A DNA stretch of 9,657 nucleotides. Origin: Lentisphaeria bacterium UBA1776 (GTDB taxonomy: Bacteria > Verrucomicrobiota > Lentisphaeria > Victivallales > Victivallaceae). Numbering within the stretch: the stretch's first letter is position 1; every line of letters starts with the position of its first letter. The translations under genes were made by a program, and so were the position numbers. Shown here piece after piece: positions 1 through 7,441 of this stretch. The stretch is taken from assembly GCA_002314605.1 (NCBI GenBank), contig DCGO01000051.1, forward strand, positions 1 to 9,657, written 5' to 3'. Under the pieces are notes generated by a model. That model saw nothing but the letters and a program-made list of their open reading frames with translations. It had not been told where the DNA came from and ran no database searches.

Positions 1-73
1 GCCGTATGCCGGACGGCACGTACGGTGGTGTGAGAGGACGGTCGCTCCAATAAGGAGCGACCTCCTACTCGAT
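1..73 (+). mobile_element. Group II intron, 3' end only (domains V and VI)
   Basis: The sequence folds as the catalytic 3' end of a group II intron. Domain V: bases 1-6 pair with 21-26, a two-base bulge (C19 G20) follows, 7-10 pair with 15-18, and the loop is 11-14. Domain VI: 32-34 pair with 68-70, 35-38 with 63-66 and 40-48 with 54-62 around the loop AATAA. This leaves A67 as the single bulged adenosine, six bases before the intron end at CGAT (71-73), the expected place for the branch-point nucleotide. The D5 core GCCGTAT...ACGTACGGT is typical of bacterial introns. The first bases of D5, the rest of the ribozyme and any reverse transcriptase/maturase lie beyond the contig edge. The intron is antisense to the neighbouring secretin operon and ends 29 bp from its last stop codon. 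The structure is read directly from the sequence; the intron class is not assigned. Confidence 0.85.
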
Positions 74-84
74 TGGTGCTCCAG

Positions 85-98
85 CCCGCATCTGCGGG
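85..98 (-). terminator. Possible hairpin after the secretin operon
   Basis: A 5-bp GC stem (CCCGC/GCGGG) with a four-base loop lies 4 bp past the stop codon of the secretin lipoprotein gene, in the short segment between that gene and the intron. No T-tract follows on the minus strand before the intron boundary, so it is not a convincing intrinsic terminator as it stands. The intron may have displaced a former T-tract, but that cannot be seen here. Confidence 0.25.
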
Positions 99-102
99 GC
101 GG

Positions 103-1947
103 CTATTTGCCGCGGGGAAACCGCTCCGGATCAAGGAAGAACTGGCGGTAACCCCAGGAGTTGACTTCCCCGGCCTTTTTCAGCTTTTCCTCGATCTTTC
201 TGATGGAGTCCGCTTCGTTGTCCGAAAGCTTCGCCCGGATATGGAAGGGCATGATCTCCGCCACGACAAGCAGCTGGGAGCGCTTGGTGGATTCGCTTTC
301 CGTCGAAAAGAGCCAGCCGAGGAAGGGGATGTCCTTCAAAATCGGCAGACCATTGGAGACCCGGACCACGTCCCGCTTGTCGATGCCGCCGATAACCAGT
401 TTGGTCCCGGTATTGGAAATCATGAATTTCGAGTTTATTTCTGCACTTTTCTGGATCCGGGGCTGGCCGCTGGACTGGTAGCCAATAAGGGAACTGTTGG
501 AGATCTGCACATTCAGGATTGTGGCATTTTCCGTAATGGACGGGGAGAGCTTCATCCGGAACCCGAACTCATTGGAGGGCTCAAATGTGATCCGGTTGCC
601 CTTCTCCAGCGGGATGGAATTGGTCTGGAACTCCACATCCTGGGCAAGAAGATTACCCATTTCGTCACTGCGGTAGAAAACGACCCGGACGGTCCGGGCG
701 TTGATCTCGTTCCCCTTATTGACTCCGTTGACTACGAAATGCCCCTTCTGGAGCTGCATCTGATAACTGGTCGCCAGCTCGTTACCCTTGGAAATCTGCA
801 GGACCGTCAGCGTGGCAGAACGGCCGTTGTCCATCACAATCTCAATGGTTTCGCCGTTCATATCTCTGGCGATCACTTCAAAACTGCCCCGTTCCCGGGT
901 ATCCGTGAAGTGAACGTCCGGCAGGTAGATGTATTTGGCCGTATATTCCGATCCTTCAATGGGAGTTGCTTTGGCATAAAGGATCTGCGTGGTCCGGTCA
1001 ATACTGGCGGTGGTGTTGTTCCGGACGGCAAGATCGCAGGTGTGGAGCACCTTCGCTTTTCCCTTGCTGGCCAGAAAATCCACATATTTGGTGTTCCACT
1101 TGGGATTGAAATTGAAATATTTGGTGTCAGACCAGGCCGCGCCCTTGGCAAGGCTGGAACCGTCCGGCAGGGAATTGTACATGAATCTTCCGCCGGCATT
1201 GAATAAATCAATGCCGTCGTTGTTTTTCCACGACTGAAAATCCAGCCCCATCTTGGCGTCATTTTCGGCATAGATCTCGTAAATGGTGATCTTGGCCCGG
1301 ACCTCCGGATAGGGCGTGTCGTATTCCTTCAGGACATTCTCGATATTCTTGCGGGAAAAGGGCGCGGTACGCATCATGATCACGTTCAGAGACGGATCCT
1401 GCCGGAGATAATCCCGGCCCCCGATGTTTTCCGTCGCATCATCCTTGGACGCGGCGCCGATTTCCTCCACCATGGGCAGAAGTTCGGCCGCCGAACGGTA
1501 TTTCGGAAAATACGAGTACACCGGTTTCCCGGTAATGGAAGCAATCCCGGGGCGGTCGATGGTCTCAATGATCTTGTCCAGACTCTCCCCGTTTGCAAAA
1601 TCGTCAAAACGGTAGTTTTCCGCCGAGACCATAAGCATTCTGGTACCGTCATTGAACTGGATGGCCTGAATGCCGGTATTGGAGGAATCCACCTTGCGGG
1701 ACTGCACCAGTGTCGTAAGATACCACCGGAGTTCATAGGGATCCGCATGCTTGAGGACATAAATTTTCGTCACCACATCCGGGTCGATGTTGTCGCGGAC
1801 AAAATGGACTACTTCCGTATCGGGCTTGACCGACACATTCAGCCGGGCGGTGACGCTTGTATTACTGTACGATGTAGACTTGTCATCGCCCCGCAGGATG
1901 CCGCATCCGGCGATCAGCAGCGCGGCAATGAACAAAAAACACCTCAT
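103..1947 (-). CDS. Secretin-like outer-membrane lipoprotein (second gene of pair)
   Basis: A 614-aa protein with a lipoprotein signal peptide: hydrophobic stretch 3-13 and lipobox LIAGC with the lipidated cysteine at C15. Two secretin N-domain-like (KH-fold) modules follow: about 59-134 (starts TKIYVLKHADPYEL, ends IIETIDRPG) and 143-211 (ends VLKEYDTPYPEV). The secretin core spans about 215-567, with the usual signatures: KVLHTCDLAVRNNTTASI (299-316), FGFRMKLSPSI (461-471), GTKLVIGGI (514-522) and GLPILKDIPFLGWLF (533-547). Secretins form large ring-shaped outer-membrane pores for type II/III secretion, type IV pili or phage export. No secretion ATPase, pseudopilin or inner-membrane partner is encoded here, so the exported substrate is unknown. 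Residues about 325-460 form an unusually long insert inside the core. The ATG overlaps the upstream secretin's stop as ATGA, implying translational coupling. There is no STN/N0 domain. I assign the family with confidence but not a GspD, PilQ or YscC identity. Confidence 0.85.
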   Translation of the reverse strand: MRCFLFIAALLIAGCGILRGDDKSTSYSNTSVTARLNVSVKPDTEVVHFVRDNIDPDVVTKIYVLKHADPYELRWYLTTLVQSRKVDSSNTGIQAIQFNDGTRMLMVSAENYRFDDFANGESLDKIIETIDRPGIASITGKPVYSYFPKYRSAAELLPMVEEIGAASKDDATENIGGRDYLRQDPSLNVIMMRTAPFSRKNIENVLKEYDTPYPEVRAKITIYEIYAENDAKMGLDFQSWKNNDGIDLFNAGGRFMYNSLPDGSSLAKGAAWSDTKYFNFNPKWNTKYVDFLASKGKAKVLHTCDLAVRNNTTASIDRTTQILYAKATPIEGSEYTAKYIYLPDVHFTDTRERGSFEVIARDMNGETIEIVMDNGRSATLTVLQISKGNELATSYQMQLQKGHFVVNGVNKGNEINARTVRVVFYRSDEMGNLLAQDVEFQTNSIPLEKGNRITFEPSNEFGFRMKLSPSITENATILNVQISNSSLIGYQSSGQPRIQKSAEINSKFMISNTGTKLVIGGIDKRDVVRVSNGLPILKDIPFLGWLFSTESESTKRSQLLVVAEIMPFHIRAKLSDNEADSIRKIEEKLKKAGEVNSWGYRQFFLDPERFPRGK

Positions 1948-3539
1948 TTTTTCGCCGCCTTTCCCGCCTGTTTTCTGACCAGCTCGTCAAATTCCGCCAC
2001 CATGCCGGGTTTCATGTCGGTATGGATGTTCAGCGGCATCGCCCGGGCGGTCACAAAATAATGGGTGACTTCCGTATTGTTGGTGGTGGTCCCGAAAATA
2101 TACTTGAGAATGGGCAGCTCGCAGAGGAACGGCACCCCGATGGTCTGCTCCACATCGCTGCTTCTGGTCCAGTCGGCAATCACCGCTTCATGGCCGAATC
2201 CCAGCGAAACCGAGGCGGAGGTACTGGTCTTTTCAGAGATTTCGCTTCCCTGATTGTTCCGCTCCACCACATTGCTTCCGTTCAGACTGTAGGTAAAATT
2301 GACCACGCCCTTCGGGCCGCCGGTAATGACCGTGTCGCTAACGGTTGCGGTCAATGTGGCGTCACCGCCAACGGAAACACTGGTCCGATGCTTGTCGTCC
2401 TTCAGAATATTCTGGTACTCCGGCGCGAAATTGACCTTGAATTCCGCATTGGGTTCGTTGGAAACGGTCACATACGCCGTACTGTTGATGACGGATCTCC
2501 CGTTCTGCTGCAGGATCCGGATGAAGCTGAAATCAAATGCAGGAGCCGTGTACATGCCCCCGAAACTGGCGGAGAGATTGCCGAAGAGATCGACTCCGAT
2601 CTGAGATGCCTGCTGGATCAGGGTTTCCGCCATATCCACATTCAGCGCTTCATAGCCGGCTTTGAAGAGATTCAGTCCGGGACCGTTCTTCCAGGCAAGG
2701 TAGTCGATACCGATATCCTTCAGATCGCTGTCCCGGATCTCGTAGATCTTGAATTCCAGACTGATCTGGGGGATCTCCCGGTCGAGCCAGGCAAGTTTCT
2801 CCTTCAGGAGCCGGACCCGGAAGGGGGAGTCCTTGAAATAGAAAATATTGTTCTTCTCATCCAGCCGGATCCGGGCCTGATCCTCTCCGGAATAAATCAG
2901 GATGCCGGTCATGATGTCCATCATGGACGATGCCGCCCGGAACCGCGGCCGGTAAACCCCGCAGGCGATCCCCGTACCGTAAACCATGGAATCGTATTCA
3001 TTGACCTTGCCGGGCCGGTCCAGGACACGGATCATGGCATCCACATAAGGCATCATATCCTGCCCGGTAGTCACCACCAGAAGTTCCCGGTGATTCTTGA
3101 AATCCGCCCAGGGGAGTACGCTGGACACGGAATCATACCTGATTACTGCACTCCGGATGAAGGGATCCAGGTCCGCCGCCCGGGCGTGCTTCAAAACATA
3201 GATCTTCGTAATCATGCTGACCTGGGAATCATCCTGAAGGAAAGTGACTTTCTGGATCTTGGTGCCCAACTTTAGGCGCCGTTTCATGGTGGGGCGGTCA
3301 AATACCGCAGCTTCCGGATCCGGCGGATTTTTCGGGACCGGGGATGCGGCGACAGCCTTGCGGGGCTTGTCAGGAACAATCAGGACCTTCGGGGCCCCGG
3401 CGGGGTTCAGGACCGTCGTCACCGGGGCCGATGTCGTGCGCGTGCGCGCCGGGGACGGGCCGTCTCCGGGGGCCGCAAAAACGGCACAGACCGGCAAAAA
3501 TACCGGCAGCAGCAGCATATTTCCCCAAGTTGAAGACAT
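1944..3539 (-). CDS. Secretin-like exported protein (first gene of pair)
   Basis: A 531-aa protein. The N-terminus has a hydrophobic segment (about 9-22) and an AVFA/A signal-peptidase I site, then a Pro/Ala/Thr-rich linker to about residue 85. Two secretin N-domain-like modules follow: about 109-176 (MITKIYVLKHA ... MIRVLDRPG) and 195-256 (RPRFRAASSMMDIM ... EKLAWLDREIPQ). The C-terminal secretin core (about 257-505) ends in GVPFLCELPILKYIFGT (468-484), a divergent form of the VPxLGDIPxLGxLF signature. It is a clear paralogue of the downstream lipoprotein: both share TKIYVLKHA and an IYEI...GxDxxxWKN...LFxAG block (265-294 here). It likely inserts in the outer membrane, perhaps as a partner subunit. 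The start at 3539 is preceded by CAGGG, nine bases upstream. An internal Met8 would also leave a usable signal peptide. Transcription probably starts at the extended -10 promoter about 30 bp upstream. Confidence 0.82.
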   Translation of the reverse strand: MSSTWGNMLLLPVFLPVCAVFAAPGDGPSPARTRTTSAPVTTVLNPAGAPKVLIVPDKPRKAVAASPVPKNPPDPEAAVFDRPTMKRRLKLGTKIQKVTFLQDDSQVSMITKIYVLKHARAADLDPFIRSAVIRYDSVSSVLPWADFKNHRELLVVTTGQDMMPYVDAMIRVLDRPGKVNEYDSMVYGTGIACGVYRPRFRAASSMMDIMTGILIYSGEDQARIRLDEKNNIFYFKDSPFRVRLLKEKLAWLDREIPQISLEFKIYEIRDSDLKDIGIDYLAWKNGPGLNLFKAGYEALNVDMAETLIQQASQIGVDLFGNLSASFGGMYTAPAFDFSFIRILQQNGRSVINSTAYVTVSNEPNAEFKVNFAPEYQNILKDDKHRTSVSVGGDATLTATVSDTVITGGPKGVVNFTYSLNGSNVVERNNQGSEISEKTSTSASVSLGFGHEAVIADWTRSSDVEQTIGVPFLCELPILKYIFGTTTNNTEVTHYFVTARAMPLNIHTDMKPGMVAEFDELVRKQAGKAAKK

Positions 3540-3568
3540 GACATTTACCCTGTTTCAGAAAAATAAAA

Positions 3569-3603
3569 TCCATATAATATAGCACATTATCAACACTTTT
3601 GCC
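3569..3603 (-). promoter_or_regulatory. Extended -10 promoter of the secretin operon
   Basis: On the minus strand, TGCTATATTATATGGA occupies 3584-3569. It reads as an extended -10 (TG, one base, TATATT at 3581-3576). No good -35 is present; GGCAAA (3603-3598) with a 16-base spacer is the best candidate. Transcription would begin near 3569, giving a leader of about 30 nt. The same 16-mer with one mismatch precedes the other operon (7385-7400) at nearly the same distance from its ATG, which is the main reason to trust it. Confidence 0.62.
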
Positions 3604-3645
3604 AGTCAGGGAAAATAATCAGCCGCAAGTCGGGAACAATGGAGT

Positions 3646-4884
3646 TCAGGCTTCTTCGCCGGTAAAATTCTGGGTGAGTTCCAGCCGGATCGCCGGAACA
3701 GGACCGTGGGCGGCAAGACGTGCGGCAAGCTGCCGGACCAGCATCTCCCGGCTCAGTTTTTCCGTTCCGCAGCTGGTCAGAATGTGGAATGAAAGTTCCG
3801 GTAAACCGGCCTCATCGTGTTTCAAACGGAATTCATAGAGTTTCAGCAGGGGATTGATCTCCAGCAGCGCATCTTCGCAGCGGGTCCGCCAGAAACGGGT
3901 TTCCGCATTGTCCTCTCCGAAGGGATCACAGTGCAGAATCAGCTGGATCGGGAGTTTTTTCGCCACGGTCACCTCCGCCGCTTCCAGAGTATCGTGCATG
4001 GAAATAAGGTCCCCCGTACAGTCCACTTCCGCATGGGCCGTGGCAAAATAGCTCCCAGGTCCGTAGTTGTGAATGATGACATCGTGGACCCCCCGGATCC
4101 CGGGACAGGCCATGAGAGAGTCTTTCAGCTGATTGACCAGTTCGCCGTCCGGGGCCTCCCCCAGCAGAAGACTGAGGGAACGGCGAACAATATTCACCCC
4201 CGCCCACAAGACGATCCCCGCAACGATGATGCCGGCAGCGCCGTCCACCGGAAAATCCGTGATCTTTCCCAGCAGGATCCCCGCCGTCACAACCATGGTG
4301 GAAATGATGTCGCAGAAGCTGTCCGCAGCAGCAGCATGCAGCACTTCCGCATCGATCCGCCGTCCCCAGCGCCGAAAAAAAAGCCCAAGAAAGAGCTTGG
4401 CCGCCATGGAAAACACCAGCAGCCCAAGCACCAGTGCCCCGCCGGAAGGCGTCTGGGGATGGATGATGTGCAGAATGGATTCCCTCAGGAGATTGAACCC
4501 GATGGCCACAATCACCACTGCCACCAGCAGCGAAGCGATGTATTCCCCCCGCCCGTGCCCGAAAGGATGATCCCGGTCCGGCGGTCTGGCCGCCATCCGG
4601 AACCCGACCCAGGTGACGATGCAGGTCCCGAAATCCGAAAGGGTGTTGACCGCATCCGCCGCAGCCGCCACGCTTCCCGACAGCAGTGCAGCAGCCAGCT
4701 TGACGATGAAGATTATCAGATTGGTGGTCAGCCCCACCCGGCTGGCGGTAATGCCAATGGCCATGCGTTTGCCGATCCCCCGACGCATCATCGCGGCGGG
4801 CGAAGCGAAAAACTGCGCGGCGGCTTCCGCACCGCGCCGGATCGCCCGGAACACTGACAACCCCTGACTGGATTCACCTGTCAT
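3646..4884 (-). CDS. Cation diffusion facilitator (CDF) metal exporter, possibly Mn-type
   Basis: A 412-aa inner-membrane metal/proton antiporter of the cation diffusion facilitator family. Visible hallmarks: about six hydrophobic segments between 46 and 235, the family signature DHPFGHGRGEY (105-115) after TM2, and metal-site motifs N80xxxD84 in TM2 (NTLSD) and D188xxxD192 in TM5 (DSFCD). Zn-type members such as YiiP use DxxxD and HxxxD. An Asn-Asp plus Asp-Asp set has been linked to manganese exporters, so Mn2+ is a reasonable guess, not proven. A cytoplasmic ferredoxin-like domain follows (about 245-325, with HDVIIHNYGPG). A further tail of about 85 residues (326-412) resembles the longer clostridial CDFs and may be a second such domain. 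It is the last gene of a three-gene operon, 15 bp after the MetF stop. A GGAG ribosome site lies seven bases before ATG 4884. Confidence 0.9.
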   Translation of the reverse strand: MTGESSQGLSVFRAIRRGAEAAAQFFASPAAMMRRGIGKRMAIGITASRVGLTTNLIIFIVKLAAALLSGSVAAAADAVNTLSDFGTCIVTWVGFRMAARPPDRDHPFGHGRGEYIASLLVAVVIVAIGFNLLRESILHIIHPQTPSGGALVLGLLVFSMAAKLFLGLFFRRWGRRIDAEVLHAAAADSFCDIISTMVVTAGILLGKITDFPVDGAAGIIVAGIVLWAGVNIVRRSLSLLLGEAPDGELVNQLKDSLMACPGIRGVHDVIIHNYGPGSYFATAHAEVDCTGDLISMHDTLEAAEVTVAKKLPIQLILHCDPFGEDNAETRFWRTRCEDALLEINPLLKLYEFRLKHDEAGLPELSFHILTSCGTEKLSREMLVRQLAARLAAHGPVPAIRLELTQNFTGEEA

Positions 4885-4899
4885 GGCTCATCTCCCCCG

Positions 4900-6318
4900 T
4901 CAAAACGGCGCATCCTCAATGCATCCGGTCCGGTCATATGCCCGGGCCAGACGCATGATCTTCCGGTGAACGCATTCCCCCACTCCGGCGACTTCGCAAG
5001 TCCCGTCCGGACGGATCCCGCCGCAGATTCCTTCCAGATGTTTTGGACAGTGTCCGGTGCAGACAAACATGGTCTGGGGAAGACGGCACCGCACACAGCT
5101 GCCGCTGCAGCCGACCAGAAGTTTCTTCAGCAGACGGCGCCCGTCCCGGGACTGCCGGTCCGCATGGGGGAAACAGAATTTTGCAAGGTGCATCCGGAAG
5201 CGCTCCACCCCCGTGACTTCCGCCGGGTCTGGCTGGCGCATCAGCGGCGCACCGTTTTCCGGCAAAGCGCTGACAAGGGACCGGTCATAGAGGTAAAAAC
5301 TGCTGGGCATGGGGGCCATTTCCGCCCGGGCCTGATAAGAGTTGTACGCCTGCAGCCAGTCGTTGAAATCGGTGAATTCCCGCATGGCTCCGGCGATCCG
5401 GTCCGCCGCCAGAGTCAGCTGCTCCGGCTTGTCCAGTCCGGCCAGCTGGACCCCGCTGTATCCCAGCAGACGGCATCCGGCGGCCTGCAGTTCGATCCGC
5501 CGCCACTGGGCAGATTCAAACTGGGACCGGGAAAAACGCAGTTCCTTGTTGAGGATCTCATGAAAATCCGGCGAAATGACAATCCCCTGGTAGCGTCCGC
5601 CCAGAATCCGCTCCACCCGCTCCGGGGTCAGAAACATCAGTCTGGCCAGAGACGGGATGAAGCAGTTCCGGCTGTTGAGATACCAGCGGAGAGCCTGCAG
5701 TTTCAGCATGTCCCAGTTGCACTCGGCAACCACAAACTGGGCTCCGGAACGAACCTTGCGCATCAGTTTTGCCAGCTGGGCGAAAAGGGAATCGGCGGAG
5801 TATTGAAAGGGATTGACCGTCGCCCCCGCAAAGAACGCCTCCCGGTCAGCGCGTTCACCGCACAGACGGAGCATCCGGGTGCTTTCAAAAAAACGGCGCG
5901 ACTGCAGTTTCCGGGGAGTCTCTTCCGGCATGGCGCTGCCGCTTACGGCGGAGAGATTGACGATCCCCTGTTTCCGGGTCCCTTCCAGTGCCGCCAATGC
6001 CGACTCTCCGTCGTGATTGCGCCCGGAAAAATACACGAGATGACGGTCCCGGTTTTCCGGAGAAAGGGCATCGGCCAATTCCCACGCCCGGTAAAAGTCT
6101 TCACATAAAATCCCGTCCAGGACCGCCAGCCCTGCCGGCTGTCCGGCAGCCGCCAGTCCGGCCTGTTCAAAAGCCCGGATCCGCTCCCGTGTGATCTCCG
6201 GATCCAGATCCCGGCCCGGGGAACGGACCTCGCCGAGGACCATGAACCCTCCCCGCTCCAGCGTATCCCGGAAACGGTTGGGCCCAGGACGGACCGGGGA
6301 TGCAGTTTCCTCACTCAT
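4900..6318 (-). CDS. MetF-like methylenetetrahydrofolate reductase with C-terminal MTHFR_C domain
   Basis: The protein is 472 aa from ATG 6318. That start has AAGGG eight bases upstream and overlaps the preceding gene by only 8 bp; an in-frame ATG at 6378 would add 20 residues and a 68-bp overlap, so I prefer 6318. Residues about 15-310 resemble the MetF TIM barrel, which reduces 5,10-methylene-THF to 5-methyl-THF with FAD: FMVLGEVRSPG holds the equivalent of the catalytic Glu (E30), GATVNPF is at 165-171, and a VRSGAQFVVAE block follows at about 189-199. Residues about 390-470 match the cysteine-rich MTHFR_C domain: eight cysteines (404, 408, 411, 420, 424, 432, 441, 449) including CPKHLEGICGG and DGTCEV. 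In acetogens this domain is found with MetF as MetV or fused to it. The barrel is divergent: the usual LxxTGD-type segment reads LSAVSGSA, so folate reductase activity is likely but not certain. Middle gene of its operon. Confidence 0.78.
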   Translation of the reverse strand: MSEETASPVRPGPNRFRDTLERGGFMVLGEVRSPGRDLDPEITRERIRAFEQAGLAAAGQPAGLAVLDGILCEDFYRAWELADALSPENRDRHLVYFSGRNHDGESALAALEGTRKQGIVNLSAVSGSAMPEETPRKLQSRRFFESTRMLRLCGERADREAFFAGATVNPFQYSADSLFAQLAKLMRKVRSGAQFVVAECNWDMLKLQALRWYLNSRNCFIPSLARLMFLTPERVERILGGRYQGIVISPDFHEILNKELRFSRSQFESAQWRRIELQAAGCRLLGYSGVQLAGLDKPEQLTLAADRIAGAMREFTDFNDWLQAYNSYQARAEMAPMPSSFYLYDRSLVSALPENGAPLMRQPDPAEVTGVERFRMHLAKFCFPHADRQSRDGRRLLKKLLVGCSGSCVRCRLPQTMFVCTGHCPKHLEGICGGIRPDGTCEVAGVGECVHRKIMRLARAYDRTGCIEDAPF

Positions 6319-7357
6319 GCCGGCGTCCCTTTCTGCCGGGATCCAGCAAAAAGAAGATCCCTGCGGCAAGGTTGGCAAAGATCATCAGCGCGGTGTAAAG
6401 CAGCTGGGCGGTTTTGGCGTCTCCGGAATCCATCCCGCCGGCGGCAAGAATGACGATGACCACCAGATCCCGGCCGCCGATGCCGGCCGGAAAGATCGGG
6501 ATCATGCCGATGAGATTGCCGATGGTGACCGCTGCAAGAATGCTCAGGACTGTCGCCCCGGATGCTCCGCAGCCCAGCACCAGAACCCAGAAGACTGCGG
6601 CCACCAGGATATGCACCAGAGGAATGCTGGTCCAGATGCAGTTGAGGAGTGTCTTCGGCCGGGAGCAGTACACATCGGCGGCATCCGTGACCCGGGTGAC
6701 CATCCCTTTGGTCAGACGGTCCCCCAGATCCATGCACCAGTTGAAGAACGGCACTTTCCGGAACAGGCGGTGAAAGAAAATGGCCACCGATGCCCCCAGT
6801 CCCGACAGTGTGCAAAGATAGATCAGCCCGATCCCGAACCACTTCATCCCGCGGGAGAGCGGCAGACCGGGGACCTCGACCTTCAGCAGAATGGGGATGG
6901 CCGGGGCCGTCACCGCAAGCAGCAGCAGAAACATGGCGATCATCCCAACGATCCTGTCCATCAGGATGGAAAATGCCCCCTCCACTTTGGTTCCCGGCGC
7001 GGAACGGGCGCTCAGGACGCCGATCTTCACCAGATCGCCCCCGATGGCACTTGGCATGACCAGAGAGAAAAAATACCCCTGCATAGTCAGACTGACCGCT
7101 TCCATGACGGACAACCGGACCCCCAGCACCCCCGCCAGCGCCCGCCAGCGGTAACTGCAGACCAGCATGTGCCCGAAATACAGTACTGCCGCCGGCACGA
7201 GATAGATGCAGTTGAAGTGCTTGAGACAGGCAAGCACCGCATCCCGCTGCTGACGGACGAGAAAATAGACGATCCCCCCCGCCAGCAGGATCTTCAACAC
7301 AAAAAAGATCACACTGCGGATCGTGACGGCATGACTGGAGTCCGGATCTGACGGCAT
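6311..7357 (-). CDS. Polytopic flippase-like membrane protein, LPG_synthase_TM (UPF0104) family
   Basis: A 348-aa inner-membrane protein with about seven or eight hydrophobic segments (roughly 14-34, 50-66, 88-104, 130-155, 172-196, 245-265, 270-289 and 316-338). Family motifs visible: YRWRALAG (69-76), FFSLVMPSAIGGDLVKIGVL (96-115), LMDRIVGM (132-139) and PAGIGGRDLVVI (290-301). This family covers the membrane half of lysyl-phosphatidylglycerol synthases and stand-alone relatives. There is no soluble aminoacyl-transferase domain, so it is a stand-alone member; these are thought to move or modify lipid-linked substrates, but the substrate here cannot be told. First gene of the operon with MetF and the CDF exporter. 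Its stop overlaps the MetF start by 8 bp. ACAGGG lies about ten bases before ATG 7357, and an extended -10 promoter lies 27 bp upstream. Confidence 0.85.
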   Translation of the reverse strand: MPSDPDSSHAVTIRSVIFFVLKILLAGGIVYFLVRQQRDAVLACLKHFNCIYLVPAAVLYFGHMLVCSYRWRALAGVLGVRLSVMEAVSLTMQGYFFSLVMPSAIGGDLVKIGVLSARSAPGTKVEGAFSILMDRIVGMIAMFLLLLAVTAPAIPILLKVEVPGLPLSRGMKWFGIGLIYLCTLSGLGASVAIFFHRLFRKVPFFNWCMDLGDRLTKGMVTRVTDAADVYCSRPKTLLNCIWTSIPLVHILVAAVFWVLVLGCGASGATVLSILAAVTIGNLIGMIPIFPAGIGGRDLVVIVILAAGGMDSGDAKTAQLLYTALMIFANLAAGIFFLLDPGRKGRRHE

Positions 7358-7384
7358 AGTTTATGAACCCTGTGAAAAATTTCC

Positions 7385-7419
7385 TCCAAATAATATAGCA
7401 TTGATTTTGTCCCTGCAAA
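7385..7419 (-). promoter_or_regulatory. Extended -10 promoter of the membrane protein/MetF/CDF operon
   Basis: On the minus strand, TGCTATATTATTTGGA occupies 7400-7385, giving an extended -10 with hexamer TATATT at 7397-7392. A fair -35, TTTGCA (7419-7414), lies 16 bases upstream. Predicted transcription start is near 7385, leaving a leader of about 28 nt that contains GGAGG near its start and ACAGGG nearer the ATG. It matches the secretin promoter motif in 15 of 16 positions. Confidence 0.65.
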
Positions 7420-7441
7420 GTTCAGAAAGGCTCCGGAATCA

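Noticed and set aside
1..105. Group IIC-type insertion next to a transcription terminator
   Set aside because: The hairpin at 85-98 lies in the 3' exon and lacks a T-tract, whereas IIC introns insert downstream of a terminator stem in the 5' exon; the 5' exon is not in the window.
1944..1955. A6 run at the secretin gene overlap as a recoding site fusing the two secretins
   Set aside because: The run is G AAA AAA T, not a full slippery heptamer, and the downstream gene has its own start with a lipoprotein signal peptide. Ordinary stop-start coupling explains it.
6319..6378. Upstream ATG giving a 20-residue longer MetF-like protein
   Set aside because: It would overlap the preceding gene by 68 bp, and the added residues have no family match; ATG 6318 has a better placed AAGGG ribosome site.
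73..7351. Long plus-strand open frames (346-417 codons) lying opposite the secretin, CDF, MetF and flippase-like genes
   Set aside because: They mirror genes with clear family motifs, show no recognisable domains, and are Arg/Gly/His/Pro/Asp-rich as expected from antisense reading of GC-rich codons. Best explained by codon bias.
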